A stretch of 64,000 bases of DNA from Chalara sp. BL73 (taxonomy: Eukaryota; Ascomycota; Leotiomycetes; Helotiales), in assembly GCA_918026815.1 (NCBI GenBank), contig CAKJVC010000030.1:1178001-1242000 (forward strand), given 5' to 3'. This document shows, piece by piece, positions 57,033-64,000 of the stretch. Within the stretch, counting starts at the first letter, position 1. Each line of letters begins with the position of its first letter. The notes beneath the pieces are model-generated. The model did no database searches, was not told where the DNA came from, and saw only the letters and a list, made by a program, of their open reading frames with translations. Position numbers and translations under genes: made by a program.

Positions 57033-59183
57033 ATGCCTCCGTAAGCGCTTCTCATGCCACAAACAGAATAATTAATAACAAGGATCCAGAAAACGTGTTC
57101 GTACTTCACTTCCAAATCGAAATGCGCCTGCTGCCAATCCTCCAGCTCAGGCTCAGGCTTCAATAGTTCCTCCCACCGCCGGTATTCCTCCAGCACCGGT
57201 AAATCGAGCTGTCCGTCAAATTAGAGGCCCGTAAGCTTTAATAATCCTCTTGAAGATATTTCATAGATACTGATTGTCTGTAGACAGTCAGCTTTAACCG
57301 ACTTCCTCGCAGTATGTGGCGATCATCGAGTCCTTCAAGGTATAAACTAATGTCAATAGTCCCATAATATCAGTGCCAACCAAATTCGACAAGATGCAAA
57401 CGCACGCCGTACTGCAGCACTGGCTTCTCAGCAGGCTACAAATGGAGTGGAAGGAGAAGACGAGGATGAGGATGAGGATGAGGATGTTGAACCAGAACCT
57501 ACCCCTGCTCGGCGGCGGAATGAGTCCAAAGCACAGTCAGCCAGGAGAAAGAAAGCGGAAGAGGTGATTTCAAGCATGGCATTGATGTTTTTTAAATTTT
57601 AACTAACAATACAAAAGAAAGCAATTGCCAAAATCAAAGCTTCGAAGAAGTTTCAACGTCGGAAACGTCAATACGGCTCCGATGACGATATATCTGACGA
57701 GGACGATGCTGCACGGGCATTGTTCGAAGCAAGCATGGCGCCGCTGCCTGATCAAGTAGATAACTGTGAGATATGCGACAAGAGATTTACTGTTACTAGT
57801 TACACACGGACTGGTCCTGATGGTGGTCTATTGTGTCCAAAGTGTACCAGGGAGCTTGATAAAAAGGAGGGCACCGCGAGAAAAAAGAAGAAAACTAATG
57901 CTGGACGTGCGCGTCGGCAAATTCAAAGCAACCTACTCGACGGAATCTACCCCGGCGCTAAAGATTTGGTAACGCTCTGTATCGAGACGCTTGCAAATCA
58001 TGTAGAAGATGCAGAAGAGTTTGGGGAACTAGCACCACATATGGTCGATAAACTCGCTGCTATGCTGTCCAAGAAACGCCTATTAAATCCAGGAACATTT
58101 AATCTGTTTCTTCGTCCGGATTATGATACTGTTTCTGTGTACGATGGCGCGAAGTTGACATCGGATGAGTATATCCGGATCTTTCAAATCATTCCAAAGA
58201 TCAAACACCTCCGTCTGCGCAATGCTATTCAATTCAAAAACAAAGTTATGGACCACCTCCTAGGAACAACCGTCGAGTTGGAGAGCTTCAGTCTTCACGG
58301 CGCGAATTTGATCGATGACGAGAGATGGGAGGAGTTCCTTAGGCAGAAAGGATCACATCTCAAAGCTCTTAAGGTCTATCATACTGATGGTCATTTCGGA
58401 GATGAGACACTTGAAATCGTTGCTGAAGTCTGTCCTGATCTCCAAAGACTTAAGATTTCACACAACCAAAAGGTCACGGACGCAGGACTGTTTCACATTG
58501 CAAAGCTTGCCAAACTCGAACATCTAGGTCTCGAGATCTACAAAACCACGACTTCTGAGCCCTATATAGAGATCTTAAACGGCATTGGTCCTGGTTTGCG
58601 CACCTTGTCTCTTGCTACGGTGCATTATATTGAGGATAGTGTGCTCGAAGCCATACATGAGAATTGCCAAAACATATTCAAGCTGCGCATCACGGACAAT
58701 GAAGTTCTTACTGACCAGGGATTTGCGGATCTGTTTACCAATTGGTATAACCCGCCTCTAAGATACATTGACCTTCATAAATGCCGTCACATTGACGCTG
58801 CAGTACCTCGAAACAACCCTGATGGCATTGGACTTGGCTCTCTCGGCTTCGAAGCTCTTATGAACCATTCTGGTAGAGCCTTGAAATTCCTAAACGTCCA
58901 CTCATGTCGCCATATATCTGTTGAGACTTTTGAGAAGGTCTTCGCAGCCGAAAATATATATCCCGAGCTGGTGGAGATGAATGTCAGTTTCTGCCAAGCA
59001 GTCAACGATTTTGTGGTCGGCTGCATCTTCAGAAGCTGCCCCAATCTGAAAACGCTGAAAGTGTTTGGCAATTTTGGGGTGAGAGATGTTAGGGTTCCGA
59101 AGGGCAAGATCTTGATTGGAGTTCCCAATGCTCTTGGGATGCAGATTGAAGGGAAAAATGATGACGAAGGTCGAATCATTTGA
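57033..59183 (+). CDS. RAD7: Global-genome repair protein RAD7, leucine-rich repeats
   Basis: Substrate-binding partner of Rad16 in the global-genome repair complex; also described as part of an Elongin/cullin ubiquitin ligase in yeast. Exons: 57033-57040 (8 nt, ATG CCT CC), 57090-57230, 57284-57311 (28 nt), 57360-57563 and 57618-59183; 648 aa. The joined N-terminus MPPKRVRTSLPNR runs to IRGPQSALTDFLAS and HNISANQIRQDA, the family signature. An acidic DEDEDED block follows, then the Zn-binding NCEICDKRFTV...CPKC pattern (C4). The rest is leucine-rich repeats of the LRR_CC/F-box type (for example LESFSLHGANLIDDERW, LQRLKISHNQKVTDAGLF, LRYIDLHKCRHIDA, LVEMNVSFCQAVND). Assignment rests on these and on its RAD16 neighbour. 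Confidence 0.93.
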
Positions 59184-60100
59184 TTCGGTCATGATAGCTA
59201 TGCGAGCATGCAGCCCGAACTGACATGACCTACGATGCTTCACGGCTGTGATTTTATGAAGGAGCTGACGGCGTGGAGTACCATGGAATACAATGTTTTA
59301 GTTGACGAAGTATGTAGAAATAAGGAGACATGCCTCTTTTATCTTGACTCTGTGAGGTTCCCATGGCAGCCCGTTGTACCTCATCTTTTAGACAAAATTC
59401 ATGGCTAAATTATGAAGGCTAACAACCCACATTTTTGGGGGCTGTTTCCTTGGTTAAAGTGAACACGCCTAGTGGCGTTTTATAGATCCTGTACCTATTG
59501 ACGTGGAGAGGATAAGTGAATAAAGGCTACCACCTCGCCGTTGTGCCATTAGCCATATATCGTTTGGCCGAAGCTCTTTAATCATCTCGGTCTGTCCTGA
59601 ATATACAAGACTATTCGGTCTTGAGAAGACGATACTACATATGAATCTGCTGCCGGAAAGCTTAGCAACGCCAGCGAATCACTTTAAGTCGATCCTTGGG
59701 CTTGGTAATCACGCCTCTTGAATACTCCGTTTCAACTAACATTCGCGCCAGAAAATTCGGAGTTCGCCGGTTTGCATCAAGCTCGTGAAGCGATGCCAAA
59801 ATCCTTATTGGATCTGATTGAAGGTGTTCTTGTAGAAAGGTGGTCCATTTTCTGTCTCGTGTATATTTTCGCAATCTGATACCTATTGAGTAGATGTGTA
59901 ATGGATAGTTCTTGACGGAAGAGAGGCGAAAGCAACCTCTCTTGGAGAGTCTGGCCTCTACTCTTTAAAAAGTAAACTCAGAAGAGTGGTTTCAGGGGGG
60001 GGGGGGGGGGGGGTTTGACTTGGTGGCTAGAAGAGAAGTGTTCCTGGATTCGAATCAATTGTAACCACATATCTGCTCTAATGGATAGCCTCATTTGTCT
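59184..60100. other. RAD7 3' flank and degenerate sequence
   Basis: Contains a 71-codon minus frame at 59662-59874 without a recognised domain; it may be a relic from the same HET-like locus. The 19-G run lies at 59995-60013. Confidence 0.4.
59995..60013. repeat. Run of 19 consecutive G
   Basis: Nineteen uninterrupted G on the plus strand, in a non-coding stretch. Homopolymers of this length are error-prone to sequence and could form G-quadruplex structures in single-stranded DNA. Confidence 0.8.
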
Positions 60101-60440
60101 TGAGATATGCTTTGATCATTGAATCATCCACTTGAGCTACCGGGGCTAATACCAGCTACAACGTCCAAATATAGGTCATTAGAAGTATCACCCATTCTGG
60201 GAGAAACCTGTACCTAGTTATGTGCTGAGTCTTGGATGATGCATAGGCATCGATCCACAGATACGAGATTCGTAGTGCTAAGGTAACCTTGACAACATGT
60301 TGGAAGTCAAGGGCAAGCTCTTCAGAATTGATGACTATTAGCGCAAGGTTTCCTTCAGTCGTCATCATCGATGCATCCAGTCTCCTCGCCAACAGTGAGT
60401 GACTGAAGGTTATATAGTTGGTTCCCCACGATGAAGTCTC
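60100..60440 (-). pseudogene. HET-domain (heterokaryon incompatibility) relic
   Basis: On the minus strand a frame reads TTEGNLALIVINSEELALDFQ, then HVVKVTLALRISYLWIDAYA, matching the HET core (FxxAIxVTRxLGIxYLWIDxLCIIQD). The expected LCIIQDSAHN follows in a different frame, then a stop, then VQVSPRMGD like the RMGxIY motif. At least one frameshift and one stop break it, and both ends are missing. HET proteins trigger cell death on non-self fusion in fungi; this copy cannot be functional. Confidence 0.8.
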
Positions 60441-61080
60441 TAGTCACACATAGTCGGCATCCACCAATACCGACATATTGATTAGCCTCAATACTCTGAA
60501 ACCTTGCCATTGCCGCAGCATATAATGGCAATTTATAAGCAAGCACTGATACATTTGCAAATAAACTCGAACGACTATCAAATACAACCTAAGCCAACTC
60601 TTAGTAGACAATGGTATGATTGGATATTTGACAAGCCTCATGGCTTTCTGATACGGCTATTTGAATAAATACTTCACCTCCGGGTCATTTGAAACTGAAA
60701 ATGTTAAGAGTTTCTGTGGTATTGAGCTTGTGATGCATATGGAACGATCACGAAGGCTAGCCGATTTATAGTTCTTAAATCACTGAGGCGACCGCAAGAG
60801 GAGGCGAAGCCCTAATCTTACTCGCAAAAGACAAAGTTGAGATTTTGGAAGAAACAAGGACGAAGAATGGAAATGAAAGCTAGGTAGAAAGGACAAAAAG
60901 ACACTCGCTAAAGCTCTGCTTTGCGCATGACATGGGAAGATTCAGGTAATGGAGTTGGGAACAATCCAATTAATTAGCGAGTCGTAACACCATTTAGGTA
61001 GGGTATCTATCAACACAACCTCAAAATAACCCCATGATAATACATCATTCTCATCTTATTACGCGACCAGGATTAGGTAT
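60441..61080. other. AT-rich flank of the HET relic
   Basis: Non-coding in all frames except short shadows; holds the 3' flank of the PTR2 gene. Confidence 0.4.
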
Positions 61081-63074
61081 CTAGAGCTTCTCATGCTTGA
61101 TATCCTTCTCACCCAAGCTGCTGTTCTCCTCATCCAGACTTTGGTGTCTGCCATTTGCGTTTGGAACAACGACATCATCAACATGCACAAAGAAGTCCTC
61201 ATCATCAAGGTGTCTGAAGAGCCAGTAGAAGACGGGAGCGGCACCGAATCCAATACCGCAAGGAACGGCGAAGGCGATGACGAAGTTAGGATCGTGAAGT
61301 GCATCTGCAGTGGCAAGGGAGATGGCAGTGGAGATGGCAGTCATGAAGAGGGAGAGTGACATGACGAATCCCTTCATATTGGGAGGAGCACGGGAATAGG
61401 CTAGACCGAATGCTGTGATGTTGATAAAGACCTCAGACATAGCGGTCACGGCGGTAGGGATGGCGTATAACCAGAGGGAAAGAGGGGAGACTCCGTTTCC
61501 AATGTCACAGTCAGTGGCATATCTACCGCAAGGCGAGGTCTTGTAGATGTAGTGTTGGATCACGACGTAGGCGATGGCACCAGTAGCAGCGATCAGGAAA
61601 CCGAAGGTCATTCGAGCGATAGGACCAAAGCGGATACCCCATTTTCGGAGGAGAGGATAGATAATGTGGTTCATGATTGGGATGAGAACAATGATGGCCA
61701 AAGGGTTAAGATTGTCGAGCACATCGTTGGGCACACCGTTTGAGGTCAAAGCAGCGGATTGGGCGTTGGCAGCAGCCCCAAGACCACCGTCGTTGATTTG
61801 CTGGATAGGGAAGAACAGGAAGACAGCACAGGCAGCCATTGTTCGGCGCGTGTCCTCAACGAAGTCATCAGTCCAGTTGACATGTCTAGTGTCTCCGACA
61901 GCAGCAAGCACCGAGGGCTTCGCGTGCTCCCAGTAGCCTTTTCGCCCAAACCCCTTTAAACCTGATTTCTTCAAGCAGATCCAGTTTACCTGGATGAAAT
62001 CACCAAGGGCAGTTCCTCCCGGTGGGTGCTTGACCAACTTCTTGTTGACAATAACAAGGAGAATTGGCAGAAGGAAGTAGATAATACCCGGGAGGAGATA
62101 TGCCGCCCAGAAACCGACATATTTGGCCAAATAGGCAGTAGCAACACCAAAGAATGCACCAATGTTGATCAGAAGGTAAAACCACTAGATGGTAATCAGC
62201 AAACAGATGCGTTATTTCACATATAAGCAGGTACATACCAGCATGACACTTTCCGAGGTTGCCTCCGGGTCAATGATGACCTTTCGGCCACTCTTCTCCG
62301 TAACCACATGAGGCCTAATGTGTGGGTTTTGGTCAAGAACGGTAGGTGAAATATTTGGCTTAAAGAGGGCAGCTCCAATGGCCAATAAGTATAGGGAAAG
62401 AGCGAATGGACCGATGGCATTCCCATTCTGTAGGAGAGAAGGAATGGCGCTGATCACCATGAGAACGTGGGACACACCGCAGATTGCGACACCAATGCAA
62501 ATTGTCTTGAATCGGCCAAGGTGCGCATCAGCAAGCCAACCACCAAATAAAGGACTAAATCTACGTTAGTTTACAAGAGTAAAATGGTAGTAGAAAGCCT
62601 ACATTGCATAAGCCATGAACTTGAATGCATCAGTCATTGCACCAGCAATAACTGTGCCCTTCCCTAAAGCACCAGCAGTCTTCTGAGACCCTCGAGGCGG
62701 TGCACCAGCTCCGTTCCCTCCCTCTGGAAGTGGACCACGGATGAAGTTCTTGAAGACCTGGTTGCATCCATAATAGGAAGCTCGCTCGGCAAACTCAACA
62801 CCACAAAGCAAGTACGCAGTCCAGGGCATGGTACCAGCGACCCTTGGGAGAATGGCCAGTTCCTCATCGGTAGGAATGACATGGCCACGGGCATCAGTTC
62901 GACCGTCAGCGACGGTCTTCACGCCCACGTGGTGTTGCTCCTTCTCGAAAGTCTCATCAACGCCGGCGACCACTGGCGCTGGTGCCGTGGTCAGGGTATC
63001 GTCAACGACACTTTCCTCTGCTTCTCATTAGTACTTCTGTGCCATTGCACATGTAGAGGGACCGACTCACTCAT
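61081..63074 (-). CDS. PTR2: Proton-coupled di/tripeptide transporter, PTR2 (POT family)
   Basis: Plasma-membrane H+-coupled oligopeptide importer. Exons: 63071-63074 (ATGA), 62603-63017, 62239-62560 and 61081-62184; introns 53, 42 and 54 bp; 614 aa. The start codon is separated from the rest by an intron with a canonical GTGAGT donor and ACTAATG branch; the downstream frame has no suitable ATG before the first helix. Family motifs: GVEFAERASYYG (ExxER), FSPLFGGWLADAHLGRFKTI across an intron, WFYLLINIGAFFG (the FYxxINxG motif) and GIIYFLLPILLV. About 12 hydrophobic segments can be counted, with the long cytosolic loop of fungal PTR2. Three HGATAR sites lie within 250 bp upstream, consistent with nitrogen control. 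Confidence 0.9.
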
Positions 63075-64000
63075 AGTGGATGGAGTTCTCCTTGGGCTCT
63101 GGGAGGAATCAGAAAGTTCAGATGCTGCAACACTGCGACGTGACACTTGAACACGACGGGGGAGTTGGTCCTCATATATGATTTTCCCATTCTGTCTTCC
63201 AATCTAATCGGAACCACCCTCCATGCATGCTGCATTCTTGGCATGTAACCTCTTGAAAGTTATCAGCAGGGGGAGAACACGATAATGATTGTGTCTCTTG
63301 AGACTACTGGTCCGATAGGGCCTGCTGCTGCTGAGCATTCCGGGGAGAGCTCACCTTCCAGAAGGCAACCAGAAGGAATTGATCGACCTCGATCCAATCA
63401 CAACGAAGCCCGCTCGCGTACCGGATATCAACGACAAGCAGCTATGAGGGCGAGTGATGGGTCTAGGGCCAATGGTTACCGGCCTGTTTCCAATACCAAG
63501 AGTTTGCCCAGAAGGATGTACCACCTTGGCGTACTTGACATAACACGCTCAACCAACCGTGAGCGCTCAAAGAAGCAGGTATCAACGTGCAGATTTGAAG
63601 GCCGACAGCTTTCCCAAGACAAACAGTTCTGTGCCAAGCTGGGCATTGACCTCTAATACTAGGCCAATGGGGTAGGTCGTACTTGCAGCAACCGACCACT
63701 GGAATGTGGTTGATATATATCTCAAAATAGCATAGTCGACATGGAGAGGGAGGTCCTGGAATTGCTCAAAATGGCTGATTGTTCTTTCATTGTTTTTCAT
63801 TGCTGTACTTGAGAAAAGAGAAAAGCCATCCGTTCACCCTTGATCCCACTTACCGTGTGCGGGGCATCGCAGCCTGCCGCCAGCTTCGCATCCTCCTCCC
63901 TGTGCAATCTCGCTCACACGCACGCACGCAACAATGGTCAGAATGCCGTTATCCAGCCGTCGTCTGACTACCCAGCGCCGTCGGGGCAATTATTCACGCC
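63075..64000. other. PTR2 upstream region to window end
   Basis: Nothing called as a gene. TGATAA (minus, 63260-63265), CGATAA (63280-63285) and CGATAG (63313-63318) fit AreA-type sites. Frames at 63285-63656 (+) have no recognised domain. Confidence 0.4.

Noticed and set aside
1..64000. CRISPR array, IS element or bacterial operon
   Set aside because: Spaced repeats and transposase motifs are absent, and spliced genes show it is eukaryotic nuclear DNA.

Overview
The window is nuclear DNA from a filamentous ascomycete (Pezizomycotina; a leotiomycete is my guess). Evidence: many 42-90 bp GT-AG introns with CTAAC/CTRAY branch sites, mostly spliced genes on both strands, and single-copy orthologues typical of that group (POL1, YAK1, RAD26, URA5, XanA, RAD7, RAD16, PTR2). 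I rebuilt exon models by reading splice sites and frame continuity by hand, so every boundary is a prediction.

Layout. 0-18 kb is a conserved housekeeping block: the 5' end of DNA polymerase alpha (-), a mitochondrial-type PPR protein (+), an unrecognised 9-exon gene (-), an RRM protein (+), YAK1 kinase (-), and RAD26/CSB (+). A DUF4267-type membrane protein and an FAD monooxygenase converge at 18-20.5 kb. An AT-rich gene-poor stretch follows, then URA5 at 23.7 kb. 25-31 kb is a decaying accessory region: a raffinose-synthase-like (GH36) pseudogene, an ankyrin scrap, a Ras-like protein without a P-loop lysine, and an alpha-amylase (GH13) pseudogene. An SRPBCC-fold protein and mostly non-coding DNA fill 31-35 kb. 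35-43 kb carries a patatin-type lipase, a xanthine dioxygenase with plausible UaY/AreA sites, a small unknown protein and a small homeodomain-like acidic protein.

45-52 kb is the most unusual part. A trypsin-like protease reading frame runs straight into a protein kinase plus von Willebrand A (vWA) gene. The 118 bp between them is open in the kinase frame, so they may be one protease-kinase-vWA protein. A tail-anchored unknown protein diverges from them. I propose this as the candidate undescribed signalling or conflict module.

52-59 kb holds RAD16 and RAD7 head to head. Their products form the global-genome nucleotide excision repair complex, and RAD26, the transcription-coupled repair factor, lies 35 kb away in the same window. 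59-64 kb has a wrecked HET-domain relic, a 19-G run, and a PTR2 peptide transporter whose first coding exon is only 4 nt. Notable splicing elsewhere includes two GC-AG introns in one gene, an 8-nt first exon in RAD7, and 27-28 nt internal exons.
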